A DNA stretch of 64,000 bases, from NCBI GenBank assembly GCA_932521025.1, contig OW051468.1, positions 62,064 through 126,063 on the forward strand, given 5' to 3'. Positions 21,626-34,522 of this stretch are shown piece after piece. Origin of the DNA: Oscheius onirici. Its lineage: Eukaryota; Nematoda; Chromadorea; Rhabditida; Rhabditidae. The position numbers and the translations under genes are program-made. Position 1 is the first letter of the stretch, and each line of letters starts with the position of its first letter. The notes beneath the pieces were generated by a model, which had not been told where the DNA came from, made no database searches, and saw nothing but the letters and a program-made list of their open reading frames with translations.

Positions 21626-24600
21626 TGCAACACTTTCTCCACTATTTACTAAATGCAGCAAAGTCACATAAATTAGTTATTCAAAATTAATTAGATAGGC
21701 TATCCAGTTGCAAAATATAGTACTTTCTTGATAGTTTAGTCATTAGCTAGAGTAATTACCTCTAAATATTTTGTATTTTATAACTATGGAGAAACGAGTT
21801 GCATGTATCATCAAAGTACCAATTTTTGTTACTGTACGAATCTGAACTTCAAATCTGTTCATCTTAAGCTCTGGCATTCTCTGTACTCTCTAGAGTGGAT
21901 TATTCCGTCCTTTGCGTCACTTCCTCCGAAAGTTCATGCCTATGGGATATTAGAATGACTGAGGCGAGAACGAGCTGTTCTTTGCTCTTACTTTTCAAGC
22001 CTAATTGGATTTTTTGAGTCATGTGGAACTTGTGGGAAAACAAGACGTCTTTGATCTGATCGAAATGTAGACACCTCTTTTTACCTGTGCTCAGAGCGCC
22101 AGACCGTAGTGGGACTTGAAAACACTGAAAAAGGGATTCTTTCGAAAAGCGGACGTAGTTGCTGGTTTCCTCGCAAAATTTCGATAAACAGTTGCCCCCA
22201 GATTTACATTTTGACAACGCCCATGGTTGAAAAGTTCGAAATACACTTCGGGCGATCTTAGCGTCACAAATCGGAGGGAGCTGTTTACGTTCCCGGGCAC
22301 AAAGAACATTCAAAGAATCTGTACTTGTTTCTACCGATAATTTGAATCACGTCAAAAATGAAATTAGGCTCAGAGAAACGGCGACAGAACTGTTAGCCTT
22401 TTGACAGGTCAGAACTCTATTTGGATCAGTTAGTCTGGTCCAGTTGAATCCCGAATCCGTTACTCGTCTTCACACAGACTGAGACGAGAAAACTGTTGGG
22501 AAAACTGTTGGCCGGTAACGATCTCTACTTGCGAGGTTTGCTTTCCAGAAGCAGGTGCCCACCTTTTTGGAGGACCAGCACCGGTTTCTGTTCTCTGAGC
22601 AAGGACAGGTGTGATGGGATTGCTCTGTCACTCCCGCACGACTATATAGTTGATCTTTGGCATTTTTTGATTGGAATCTGGTGCGAAAACTTGCAAACTT
22701 TCTAGGCCAGAGACTGTAGTGGATGGGACACAAACATGGTTCTTGATCGACTATCAGAACCGGTTCAGACCATGTTGCAAAAAAAGCAAAAAACTCTCTG
22801 TACCCGTACGACTTACTGTCTGCACCAGTCAAGGAAAACCTGGTCTCTCATTCTCGCAAGAAAAATTCCTAGATTGTTTGGAGGAGACAAAGATCCAGGC
22901 AGAGAGCGACTAAAGTTCACAAGAGACCACCAGCTCGCATGATGAGCACGGGCACGGAAGTGAAGGCTACCTCTGCGAAGGCTATCGGGAAAATCGCGGA
23001 AGTGAAGGCTATTTCTGGCTGCACGATGCACCCACTCGATTTCTATGTAGTTAGACTTTTGAACCACAAGTTTTCTCTCTCTGCGACCAATAGATCAGTT
23101 CTCTTTCATCAGAGGACCAGTAGAAGAGCGACCAGCCCGTTCTCATTTTCTGACAAACAGGGCGGGCGCACAATGATGACACACGTGAATTGTGTACAAG
23201 AGTGCATTGAGAGCAGAGAAACTACATACAGTTCATGAGAGAGTCCAGTAACTCGGCCAAGAATCCTACTTTTTTCGTTTTCGGCAAGCTCTTAGCATAG
23301 ATTGGCCAGCGTCTAATCGTACCGAGATCAGTCTCTGCAGACTTTTGTAATCCCGGCAGTTTTGACGTCTTTCGTGGTCTTGTAAACAAAGCCCACAATT
23401 TAATATGGAGAAAATGATTGGTAGGGAGACAGATGATCCAATGAAACAAATAGCCTCGGCGGAGGAACCGAACAGTTCTGGGTTATTTTTTTCAGATCTG
23501 GGTTAGTTATGGTGCACTTTTGAACTTTATGTGTACTTAATTTCCATAAGCAGATTTTCAGTTTTTCGGGGATGTCTAGATGAGAACCTGTCTGTATCTT
23601 TATCTCTCCAAGAGTCGTTTATTATGTGGAAAATGCCGAATGCCACGTATTCAAAGTGACCAGGGGACGCTGTGAGATCAATTGATCCTTTTTTATTTTG
23701 AGAAACCAGTAGATGCTCCCTTATAAGCGATGAATCAAGAAGAATCTTGCCGCCATCATCATTGAATTATGCAAGAGAAAGACTGATGAACAGGGGTAAA
23801 AAGGAAGCCGATCTATGGCTATGGAGATTTCTGGTCTGGATAAATAATTGCCGACTTCTACGTCTTTTTCTCAACGTTTTCGGAGCTCGTACAGAGCTGT
23901 CGGGTAGGGATCACGGTTCTTTGGTGATACACGGACACCATCCACTTTAAATTGCTCCCAGGTCTGTGTGTGTGTCTGTCGGAAGTTATTAGAAATGTTG
24001 CGGATCCAGAAAAGACGATGCATGACATATTGAAGTTTACTTAGTTTTTCTCTTCACATTATTTCACGGTAGATGAAACGTATTCGAAGTCAGTGATTTA
24101 GACTTTCCTCTTTTTATAAACCAAAAATTGGTGGCAATGGTATCACTAAAGAACCGAGATCACTGTCCGGGCCTATATCTATGTGAGGAGGCAGACTCAA
24201 ACTACAATAACGATGATCAGCTGGCAGTCAAATCGTCAACATCTACCCTTCCGATCTCTACCTCTGTGATATTGATCTCGAAGCAGATGAATCTCGCTAT
24301 ATTCCATCTGTTCGTATGATAGACTGAGGGAGACACTGGGGAAAAGGCTCATCCTGCGAGAGGAGCAGGGACAAATATGAAAATATGAACTTGCTCTTCG
24401 TTGCGTTTCCAGAAAAGAATATCTTGCAACATTTTCTACTCTTCGACTGTACAACGTTCAATGCGACCACTGTGTCGTCTGATATCATTATTTCCTGCCA
24501 AGCTGATAAGAGTCAAGCCTCTCCTTCTGGAGCCTGCATTCTTGCATCTTTTCCGCTGTCAGGGGTTCGAAAACTGCATCAGAGATCGAAATTGATCCAG

Positions 24601-26419
24601 CGCCGTCGTCCATAACAACTTTGACTTGGTCTGGCCTGATTCTGAGCCCAGAACAAAGATCAAAAGTTGCAGAGAATTCTCCTTTTAATGAGATTCACTG
24701 AGGCATCTGGCCGTTAGCTTCAAACGTCGAGTTTATTGTTTGGCAGGTGCATGTCTTTCAATCTCATTGCAGCCGAGAGATACTCTAATAGTCACGAAAA
24801 CAATTCCCTTAGGCAAGAGATCAGTCTGTGTACGATCGAGCACAAATAGACATATTTTCTTCGTCTTCTTCCGGGATCAAAAAATCGTTCAAGTATAGCG
24901 ATTTACCGGCCTCGACGGAGAAAACCCGTGAGAGGATCGGCGATAGTCCAAGATTCCAGTCGCCGCATAATTGTCCTTCTTAAAAGGAGAGGGACTGTCT
25001 GTAGTCTGATTGTGGCAGGCTTTGTTGAACCTGAACGCAAGGAGATGGGAATTAGAAAGGTGCCTCTCCTTTCTGGAGATAAGGATGTGTTGACGGATCA
25101 GATTAAAGGAGACGTTCATCTTAGAAAAATGTACGCTAGTTATTAGAACTTTTGACCTCTTCAATTGTACTGATCTCCTTGCAAAATATGACCGATCAGT
25201 CCTTGAAAGAGCGCAGCTTTACCTTTACCTTGAGAGTACATCTCTGATTCGTATATATTTTTCGGAGCGGTTAAAACATAAAACACAGCAAAAAGATCGG
25301 AGAAGCCTTGAACAATGGTGGTGATGATAAATGGTCACTGTGCGCAATAGTTTGGGGGACGTTCGCAGAAACGGTAAACAATTGATCTGCACCTACCGTA
25401 TTACCTTTATTAGAAGCAAAAAATACGCAATTACGTATTTTAGGGTCAAGACGACGTTTTACGTAAGAAATACGCAATTATTCACAGGTCAAGACGACAT
25501 CAGCTTTTTGGGGGGTTAGGGACTTTTCTTAGAAAAATTACATTATAGACCCATCTGCTCAAATCCTATTTTTGCATTTTCAGCGTGTTAAACCTATTTT
25601 CTTGATTTTTAGTTATGTTCAATCGACTCAGCGTGAAAAACTACACCAGAAACGTATAACGAAGCGTCAAAAATGTCCAAAAACAGCCGAAAAATTGATT
25701 CACGAAAAATTCGTTCTAGGACAATTTTTTCTAAAAAAAAAATGTCCCTAACCCGCTTTTTGATGTTTTGGAAAGTTGTAGGGGACGTCAGTGGCTACAA
25801 CCTTGCAAAACAAAAATGTGAATACGTAATTGCGTATTTCATACGCAAGGGGTGCTTCTAATAGAGGTAGATGGGGAGTTCAAAATATCAATCGCTCTTT
25901 TCATCTTTCTGTCATTTTACTGTACACCATCATGAACGACAGTTCCAAAGACAATAAATGAAACTTGATCGTGTCCCCAATCAGTTTGTGCTAATACGTG
26001 ACGATACGACTTTCGGTCCGTCAGATTGTGAGAGGCACAAAAGTTCTGAACAAGAGTCATCGACTAGAGAGCACAAATACCGGAGGAATGAATCCAATGA
26101 ACTTTGTCCACCCACACATACAAATTTTTCTCTTTTTGACCGCCGAGTGACCGCCACGGATGTCTCTTGAGAAAGGACACATTTTAGCACAGTCGGGATC
26201 AAAAACCAGACCGGAAAGTGGAGGACCAAAAGGGCGGAGGAGGATGATGTAAGAGACGAGATGGACGAGCTTTGTTTGCACATTTTGCAGCCTTTGTGAC
26301 TTTCACGTGAAAAGGGAAGCCTACAGCTTGATGCCGGTGTACTTTAGGGACCGCATATTTCTTAGATTGCAGAGAAAACGCACAAAGGTTTGGCGCGAAC
26401 AACAGTGGTTGGAAAAAAA
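21626..26419. other. Gene-free repeat-rich stretch
   Basis: No supported gene. 22080-22330 belongs to a repeat also seen at 51110-51350. CCACTTTAAATTGCTCCCAG at 23941 recurs near 54170 and, altered, near 50950. A foldback element lies at 25393-25868. Other frames lack homology and splice continuity. Confidence 0.4.
25393..25868. mobile_element. Long member of the TACGTAATTGCGT foldback family
   Basis: Left end TTATTAGAAGC then ACGCAATTACGTATTTTAGG; right end GTGAATACGTAATTGCGTAT then GTGCTTCTAATAGAGGTA. The interior (about 25510-25740) is extra sequence absent from the shorter members, so this may be closer to a fuller element. No transposase seen. Confidence 0.7.
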
Positions 26420-26770
26420 ACTGCAAACAAAGATATCTCCTCAAATGAGGGGTTTTCGAAATTTTCCCAACCACTATCCTCACAGGATTGCAGCCTTTCG
26501 ATTACTGAAAAACTTGAACTTTATAAAAATTAAGATAAAATTTTTCAGGGAAGGTCATAAACTAATCACGACGACACGATACGGGTGCGAGTTTGGTCCT
26601 CATGGCCTAGTGGATAACATCGTTGTCTGGCAATCAAACGTCACCAGGGAGTTGGTTCGATCCCCCGTCGCCACAAAAGTTTTTTGTTTTTCAGTTCCTG
26701 GGGTTTTCGAGGGTCCTGAACACGATTATGATGTCGATTTTAATTTTTTTTGCTTTATAACACCGGTTTT
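26420..26770 (+). repeat. Dispersed repeat with tRNA-like module (third locus)
   Basis: Relative of 850-1262: CTCCTC...GAGGGGTTTTCGAAATTTTC, GGTCATAAACTAATCACGAC, tRNA-like ATGGCCTAGTGGATAACATC and GGTTCGATCCC, then AGTTCCTGGGGTTTTCGAGG. It lacks the ATTCT tail of the other copies. Confidence 0.75.
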
Positions 26771-29700
26771 TGCTATTTTTTGTTGACATTCGTGTATATA
26801 AAGGGTTTTCCAAGTTATCTAAATCATTTTACCTTCAAAATGATATCAAAAATGCTGGAAATTTGAGAACTATAATCATTTTTTGATCATCGAAACCCAC
26901 ACAGATGGCACACCATAAATAATTTCTGATTTGTGTCCTCGCAACACTTTCTCTTTTTTTGTCGCTTGGACTATACAGCGGGCAACAATGATCGGTTTGA
27001 TCTTTCCCTTGGCCGGTACGTGGCGATTGTTGCATTCTTCTCTGCTGGCCGCGACGGGCAACAAGACCGAGAGTCATGCAAAACAACTAGTGAGATCAAA
27101 AAATCACCGCTGGAACTGGGGCATATTGACGTACTTTTGAGTCTTGTGGGGTGGAAACTGTATCGCATGTCGCCGAGAGGATGAGAAGCCGGTCTTGTCC
27201 CACTTTTGAAAAGAGTACGGTATCTGTGGGACAGAGACAGGAAGACTGAGAAACAGAGAGTCAAAGACAGAGAGACGGAGGAAAAGAGGGAAAGTTGAAC
27301 AGAGGGATAGAGAGGAAGAGAGACAGAGACTGAAGGACAGGGGACAGAAAGACAAAAAACCTCCAGAAATAGTTATCTCTGAATTTTTGCAAGACCTCTG
27401 TCCAAAATCCTCTTTCTCCAACTTGATCAAATCCCTAGTTCCGGCTTCCGAAAGCGATCTCTGTCCCGAAAGGATGCAGCCTTGTTTACCCGCAGAGCTA
27501 TCTGGCTCTTTCTCTCGCACTGATTTGTTTGGTCCAGACGGCTCTGTTTCAACAACACCGAGATAGGGGATAATAGCCGAGGGACCTATTTTCAGTCCGA
27601 CTTCAGATTTTGGTTGTACTGCACCTACGTCTGTTTTCGTTCAAGAAACAGACTGTGTGTGCTGCAAAAATCGAGGCTGTGGAAAACAGAGACAAAGTCG
27701 TACTGTAAAGAAGGACAGAGAGACGTTCTATGGTTTGTTAAAAAAAGAGAACTCATTTAATACGCTGCGAGACCGGAATAACAACAGAAAACTTGGCTGA
27801 GTATCCTATGTTTCCATGTTATATGGGTCTCGCGGGGGAACAAATGGGTTACGGTCGAGTTCTCTTTTTTTGAATACACCGTACAGATAACTCCGGCCGT
27901 TTTAGCGTAAAATTCATCAAACGTAGACGCCTGATAACTTGTAAGAACAACCCAAAATTTACTTCCTGGTAGCTGAGTTTTTGCCTCTCGCTTCGCTCTA
28001 GACTGAAGATCACATTGGACCCGCAGACGAGGAGGGAAGCCTCGAGGCTAAAAGCCAATTGGCTGAACTTGGCTCAAAAGTGAAGGAAAGACGAGAATGA
28101 GGGACTTACTTTTTGAATTGTTGAGTCTAGGTCAAAGAACTGTAGACTGGGCTCAAAGATCTGGAGGGAAGAACGAAGAACAGTTTGTTATCGAGAGGAA
28201 GAAGGAAGTAGACTGCCTGACAGGAAATTCGCTTCATTTTACTTTGAGCAGTCGAAACAAATATTCTTAACTTCTTCTCTGGTTCGATTTTGCCCAATTT
28301 CGTAACAGAAATTCAAACTGCCTGCTCTTCCAACAAAAAAATCACACAGTTCCCATTGTTCCCGCTGTTTATGCAGCTCATCTCCTCGTCGCCAAAATAT
28401 CGTGTATCTATTCTGAGTCTGACTCGATCAAAGGTGTCAGTTTTTTATTTTAGACACAGGGACAGAGAGAGAGAGATCCAGTCTGACTCTCGACTACCTG
28501 GTCCTGATGTCTGTTCTCGCCATCATTCGTTTCCCGGATATGTCCTCCAAAGAAGAAGAAAAAGAAGGAAGAAACACGAAACCCCTTGTGAATTTCGGTT
28601 TTGCGACTTCGCTCGAATGGAAAACTGGGTTGACTGCCCTTTTGCGGACTCGCGCGCGGCAGCACTTTTGTTGAAGGCGACGCCCCTGCTGAAAGAGAGG
28701 GATCAACTGTACGGGGCACAAAATATCAACTGTGAACTTTTGATCTTTAGGCTCAGAAAGTGTTCCGTTCAATGGGGGCCAAGGAAACACCTCGGGAAAG
28801 GTTCAAATTTGCCCGAAAAAAGTGAGGTTTTGGATATAAAAAAATTCTGGAAAAAACAGAAATAAAGTAAAGTATTCTCCCGTCTTCAAGCCTTTGGCTA
28901 GCGGGTGCATCTGAGGGGCCAGATAGTGAGGGGCTTTAAACGTTCCACAGTGCCCACCTGTTCCCAGGAGCGCCTTTACTTCGTAGCAAGCTACTACCAA
29001 TTTACCGACCTTCGGGAAGGGTAGAAGCCTTGGTTGGGCTGAGACCGAGGCAGGGACAGGAAAAAACAGACCTAACCTTTAAATCTGAGTACGCTCTGTC
29101 TCTCTGTCTGTCTATCAATTTTTCGCTCTGTCTCTCTCCATACCTCTGACTGTCTCAGTCTCTCCACTATCACGAAGGAGCATAAGTATCGACACTTTTG
29201 TCATAACTTTTTTGTCTTTCAACCAAATCAGGTTTTCTTTTTTTAGAAAAAAAGGGCTAAGTTAGCTCTATTTTATGGTGTTCAAAGCTCAGAAACCTCA
29301 GTTGAAAATTTATGCTTATGCTCTTTTCTGATAACTACTGGGAGTGGTATCCTTTTTCAAGGCCGTCTCTCCTTCTTTTTTTTATGAAAACGAAGAGATT
29401 CCGCTGCAAAATGGTGCTATGAGCGTGTTTACAAGCTTGATGACTGGTCTTTCGGTGGACACTCGTATTCACAGACACCCCACATTCATATGTGTTTGTT
29501 CGCGTTTTGAAGAGTGTCACAGACACAGTCGAGATCGAGAGGTCTTTTAAAAAGGGGTGTTAAATTTATTACAATTGGGAGGAATCGATTACATTGTCGT
29601 CGGCCTTCCGATATGGCGGCCAATACACCAAGATAGGAAACTTTACTCACGATCGGTCGGATCTATTTTTTTTTGGAAAATTGAGGAAGTTTTTGACCTA

Positions 29701-30000
29701 CCGTACCCTTCTTACAGCCAGTAACACTCCGCAGCTTAGCATTTCGAAATGGCGACGTTCCCGAACATGAACCGTTGAAAAAAAAATCACAAAAACTGTA
29801 AGAAAAGAGAAAAATCAACCTTGCTACCGTATCAATTAGGTCGGCAAAACTTCCGCGTTCCGCCGCAAAATCGTCTGGAGATTTTATCAATTCTTGATTG
29901 TTAGCGCAAACGAGTAGCGTCTATATTTTTAGGGGTCAGTATTTGCAAAAATTTGAACTTTTCCCCAATTTAGAGGAATGTTTTTCCGCTGAATTCTTTA
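26771..30000. other. Gene-free stretch
   Basis: No gene can be supported. A 191-codon frame at 28290-28865 is low in homology and overlaps GA/Arg-rich sequence, so I do not call it. A foldback relative of 4335-4459 lies at 27738-27876. CT-rich sequence at 29095-29165. Confidence 0.4.
27738..27876. mobile_element. Foldback element, relative of 4335-4459
   Basis: GAGACCGGAATAACAACAG, CTTGGCTGAGTATCCTATG and AAATGGGTTACGGTCGAG match the element at 4335-4459 in reverse. The left arm is worn. Confidence 0.7.
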
Positions 30001-30019
30001 TAAATTTACATTTTTATTG

Positions 30020-30720
30020 ACGGTATCAAGGGGGTTCCTAGATGGGGTCCCTTGCCGCTCCCATGGCTCGAATCCACTCTTCGCCGTCCTCTCTTGCCTG
30101 TGGCATCCACGTCGTTGAGATTCTCCCGATCCTCTCGGAGGCCTTCTTCAGATCGTCTTCCCATCTCATATATGGCCTTCCGACGACTCGCCGCTGATCC
30201 AGAGGAGCCCATTCCGTCGTCGCTTTCGACCATCGCATACCATCCATTCCTGCCAGTCGTCTCGCCCAGTTGAGCTTCCTTCTCCAAGCCAAGTCTAGGA
30301 TGTCTAGGAGAGCAGTCATTCTCTTTGCATTGCTCTTTCCTGTCGTCGCTGCACTGCTGCTAGTTTCCTCAGCTCATCGATTCGAAGGCTCCAGAGTTCG
30401 CAGCCGTACAGAAGACTTGGGACGATACAGGTCAGGTAGACTTTGCGCTTCATCTTCATCTGCACGGTCCTCTTGGTAAGGAAGAGACGGTGACGATTGA
30501 AAGCTCCCCACGAAGCTCCGATCCTTCGAGATAACTCCTGGCTCTCTGAGGTGCAGGTTACCGAACATCCAAGATAGGTGAAATGCTGGACAAACTGGAT
30601 TGTCTGTCCAGACAGACGCAGATCTCCCTCGTAGGCATTGGTCATCGCAACTGTCTTGCGAAGGTTGACTTCCAATCCAATGCTACGGCTTACTTGTTCC
30701 AGTTCGCCTTTATAAATGGC
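30020..30720 (-). mobile_element. Remnant of an RTE-like LINE (reverse transcriptase C-terminus)
   Basis: On the minus strand, frames 30675-30316 and 30319-30038 (shifted relative to each other) carry HFTYLGCSVT, SRRIGASWGAFNRH, YLTCIVPSLLYGCELW and VVGRPYMRWEDDL. These are typical of the C-terminal end of RTE-clade non-LTR retrotransposons. It is 5' truncated near 30720 and frameshifted, so inactive. The 3' end runs into a short AT-rich tail near 30000. Confidence 0.85.
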
Positions 30721-30954
30721 AGTCTATAAATAACTGTTCAGTTCCGGCAAAAACAGGTGGATAATCAACGACAAATGCCACGGCTCAATGAGATCTGTCG
30801 TGTTGACTCTCGAGTTAACAGACTTCGGACCAATAAATCAGGAAACAAGCAACTAGTTCAATCAGTTCTCTGCACGGAAATTAGTCAGAAAAATAAGCTC
30901 TAATCTAAACTATTAAAATGCTATGGCGAACTCTGTTTGTTTGTGTTCGTCTTT

Positions 30955-31025
30955 TCCGATTTTTTGATGTAGTGGTAAGTGGCACCGCTTTTGGCGCGAA
31001 CAACCCGGGTTCGAGTCCGACCGGA
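30955..31025 (+). repeat. tRNA-like sequence or tRNA pseudogene
   Basis: A 71-nt stretch from TCCG to CGGA with GATGTAGTGGTAAG (box A-like) and GGTTCGAGTCC (box B). The outer four bases pair, but the T and D stems pair poorly, so it is not called as a functional tRNA. Confidence 0.5.
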
Positions 31026-31787
31026 GAACTTTTGTTTTGCTAATTTGTTTTGAGTAGGAAATGATGATAAAATTGTTTTGCAACTTTTGAGAACCGAAAA
31101 AAAACAATCACTTTGGCTACGGTAGCTGGTCCAGTATTTATGATACTAGAGCGTTTTGAACAGCTCTCCTGTCTGAAAAAGTTGATCTTTCGATATCTTG
31201 TTATCTCCACTTAATGCGACCAAAGATGCAGGAATTTTCTCGTACTTCTTTCGTCGTTTCTTTTCAAATGCACGTATAGGCACCTGGTCAATTTGTCGGG
31301 GAGCAAGAGAGAAGCTGACGTAGTTGGTGAACACGAAACTATGGTACAGTGGGGGTTTAATGGTTCAACCGAAGATTACGGTATTTTTCCGCACTTTCCG
31401 CATCGGAAAGCTCACATTTTGCACTCTGTCCAGCAATCGGACATCCACCTCCTCAAAACCAACAAAAAAGAGCTGCTGCAAAGACGCTTGTCTTTGCCCA
31501 GACTGTCCCGGGCCACCTGAAAAACGGTCAGCCGGATGTTTGACTTGACACCTTTGCCTCCAAATATTTGAGGATAGATCAAGAAGGCATCCTGATGGTT
31601 TGCCGGGCGGCCGTGGGGGGCCTGGTGTTCTTTGAGGAAAGATAGCTAATCCTTAGACCGGCAAGCTCTATCCAGATTGTTGTTTTTGTGCAAAACTTGG
31701 GCAGAAGTTCGAGAGAGATGGAAAGTGCATGGAAATAATGGCGTTGTAAACACGCTCGACTGTCTTTTCATCCAAAAATAGCTGCCT

Positions 31788-32645
31788 ACCTGTTTCGTAA
31801 CATTGGCGACTGGCTAAGGAAAGGAGCTAACGTAACGGGGCTGACGGAAAATCAAACCCACTGGTTTTGGTAAAACCACTTGATTCAGTCAAACCCACTA
31901 GTTTCTCCCAAACTCACTAGTTTCTCTCAAAACCACTGGATTTGGTAAACCCCCTGAGTTCAGTCAAACCCACTAGTTTCTATATTATTTTGGGTCAAAG
32001 GAAAACCACAAACAACGTCTCACTCTCAGTTTTGATCAGACGGGGTTGGCGTTGTCCTTTGACCTAAAATAATATTGCTCCGTTTTTGCAGAATCCAAAC
32101 CACCTTTTTTCGCGGCCGCTTTTTAGACATATACGCTGAAATGCTGAAATTGTTTATGCTACTCGCTAGACGTTAGGTGAAAACGTCCAAGAAGGAAGGG
32201 TAATTCTAACAATGAGGAACTAGTCAAAATAAGTAAAGAGCGTGGTAATGTAGTGCAACAGTGACAGTAACTGACGGGACTTTTAGCAGAAAAGGGAGTT
32301 ATTCTCATTCACCTCTATTTCTTTCCTCATTTCCTGGCTACTGTAACTCCAATACGTGATTACGTACGCGCCACCTTTTCGTTGAAACGCCTATTTCTTC
32401 TCCCCTCGTTTCTATTCCTAATTTGGCTAGTCTTGATTTGTTCCTTGCCCGCGATATCTTTGTGATTCGCTGTCAAGTTATTTAGCTTTGTGCTTTCCCT
32501 GCGATTCTTTGTGAATCGGCTTTGTTATCGTTAGCTTTGTGCTACATAAAGGTTGACTAAATAAATCTGATAATCAAATCCGTGTTGTTTGTTGGTAGAG
32601 TGAATCGACAAAGCAGTTTTTCGTCGGGAATCGTAGTTCCCCACA
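31788..32645 (+). repeat. LTR-like sequence with AAACCCACT minisatellite
   Basis: Starts TGTTTCGTAACATTGGCGAC and ends GTAGTTCCCCACA. 31845-31990 holds degenerate repeats of AAACCCACTAGTTT. A worn second copy of the start (TTTTGTAACATTGGC, then CCCACTGAATTC) is at 33935-34035. This resembles a solo or broken LTR of a BEL/Pao-type element, but neither a primer site nor gag-pol is seen, so the assignment is weak. Confidence 0.35.
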
Positions 32646-33104
32646 CTTCTTGTCCGGCACCCGTGCCGAGAACCGATTTTCCGGGTGAAAGCCCGAGACC
32701 ACGCTACTGAAGACATACAGGGCTTTTACGCCTGCAGCCTAGGAAATACCCATATCACTCTTGCACAAGGGAGAAGTGGTTTTCTTGCGACTTGACAGCT
32801 CTTCTCGTCTTTTCTCCTGAGATTTTCTCATCAGCGAATATTTCCTCTGTCCTGAAATAAGGTAATTACAACTTGTGGGAAAGTAGCTCTACATATGTTT
32901 TCGGAAATAGATTCGAGTTATTGCGATTTTAAGTTTTCAGCGCGCCGCACTAAGCCAACGGGGAATCAAACCAAGAGCCCGAGGGTTTCCAAGAACTGCT
33001 CCAAACATTCAAGGAACACCCTCAGAGTAGGGAAAACCGAGCGCAGCCAAACGATATTGACGAAGACGTTTACAAGCCGCGGATTCACTAGCTAGCTGTC
33101 CTTT

Positions 33105-33725
33105 TTGCCGCCTTTTTCCATAACAAAACGCAGGAAAAATGGGTGGCAAAAATACTCAGAATGCCTCGTTCTTAGCGTCTACTGTGTAAACTGTAAAAGT
33201 ACTAACCTGGACGATTTGAAAGACGACACGGTAGAAGCTACTGTCACGGATTTTGACACTGCGAAACAATGGTCGTTTTTGTGGCACTTTACAGTAGAAG
33301 TTGAAGCTCTTTCCATTCCTGAAAGATGGACAACAACAAGAGAATTCGTTCTTTGCTATATTCACCTCCATACTTACGAGATCATCAGTAGTTTTCGCGC
33401 TAGAATCCAGCTCTTTCAGTCTTCTCAAACTCAAAAGGGTCTCCAGGAGCTATACCAAACACCGCTGTGGACTCGTGGAGGTGCCCTAGAGTCGTATGGG
33501 CTGACTGTGCATGACAACCACCCTCTTTCGAAGGCTGTCAGAACGTGGCGTATTCACGAACTGACTGCCACATATGCCGAGCTTTCTTCCATAATCAAAA
33601 GGTTCGCAAGAGAACGGGTAGCGTGCTGTGAGCATTTCCAGCTCGTGAAAATTTGGCAAAACACTGACCTTGGTAGCAATTTGGAGAAGACGAGGAGCTA
33701 CTGCCGACGTTCTTCTGCTAACTGA
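33105..33725 (+). other. 206-codon open frame inside a repeated element
   Basis: The longest unexplained frame in this block. It contains [13 protein letters not shown] and [12 protein letters not shown] diverged second copy of the DNA at 60190-60420 has the same segments broken by changes, and upstream flanks also match (32715-32760 and 60030-60070). 33867-33940 is an inverted copy of about 33240-33320. I recognise no domain. It is more likely repeat-derived than a host gene. Confidence 0.4.
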
Positions 33726-34522
33726 AGGCCATTAAAAGCGAAAATTTTGTAACTTCAGAAAGTTGTTTTAATTATAAACTTTACAAAACTTTCAAAATCT
33801 AAAGATCTTATGAAACAAGCTTTGTTTTTTTACAAACTTTTTTCAAAAAAAAACTTAGGCTTAGGAAAGAGCTTCAACTTCTACTGTACAGTGCCACAAA
33901 AACTACCATTGTTTCGCAGTCCCAGTGTCTTTTGTAACATTGGCTACTACCAAAAAGAGGCTAACGTTCTATGGGTTTCAATATAATAAACCCACTGAAT
34001 TCATTGGATTTGACTAAAATCAGTGTGTTTGACTATTTCTGCGAGAAATCTCTAATTTTTGCCCTGGAAGGGCATTGCATACCATGTGAGAATAAAAAAG
34101 ACTAAAGTCTAAAAAGTTATGTTAATGGGTTTTTACAGTAAAAGCCAGGTAGTAGACGAGGAAATCCATACTATTGGTTCATCCTCAAACTTTCTTTCCC
34201 TGTTGTATATTTCTCGTCATCCCAAGTTTTATCCCGCGTTTTATTATACCTTTCATTCTAAAGTCGTTCCCCTCTTGCCATCCCTTTTGTGGCCCTACAC
34301 CTGTACTTTTCATGCAGCCTCATTTCCCTCTCTCCCTTTCATAAACTTAGCCTATGTCAAATCATAGAAATAAACAAAATAAATAATTATACTGCTCGTT
34401 TTTCCGGTTATCCGGCAACACCATATCCAGATGTTTCAGATTGTAACCAGCCACTGGAAGGGGAACCTTTATAAACCGTTATGTAGCAAGATCACAGGAG
34501 CTTAAAAGTACAGGACAGATAT

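Noticed and set aside
28290-28865. 191-codon plus-strand frame
   Set aside because: Composition-driven (Arg/Glu from GA-rich DNA), no domain, no repeat conservation and no splice context.
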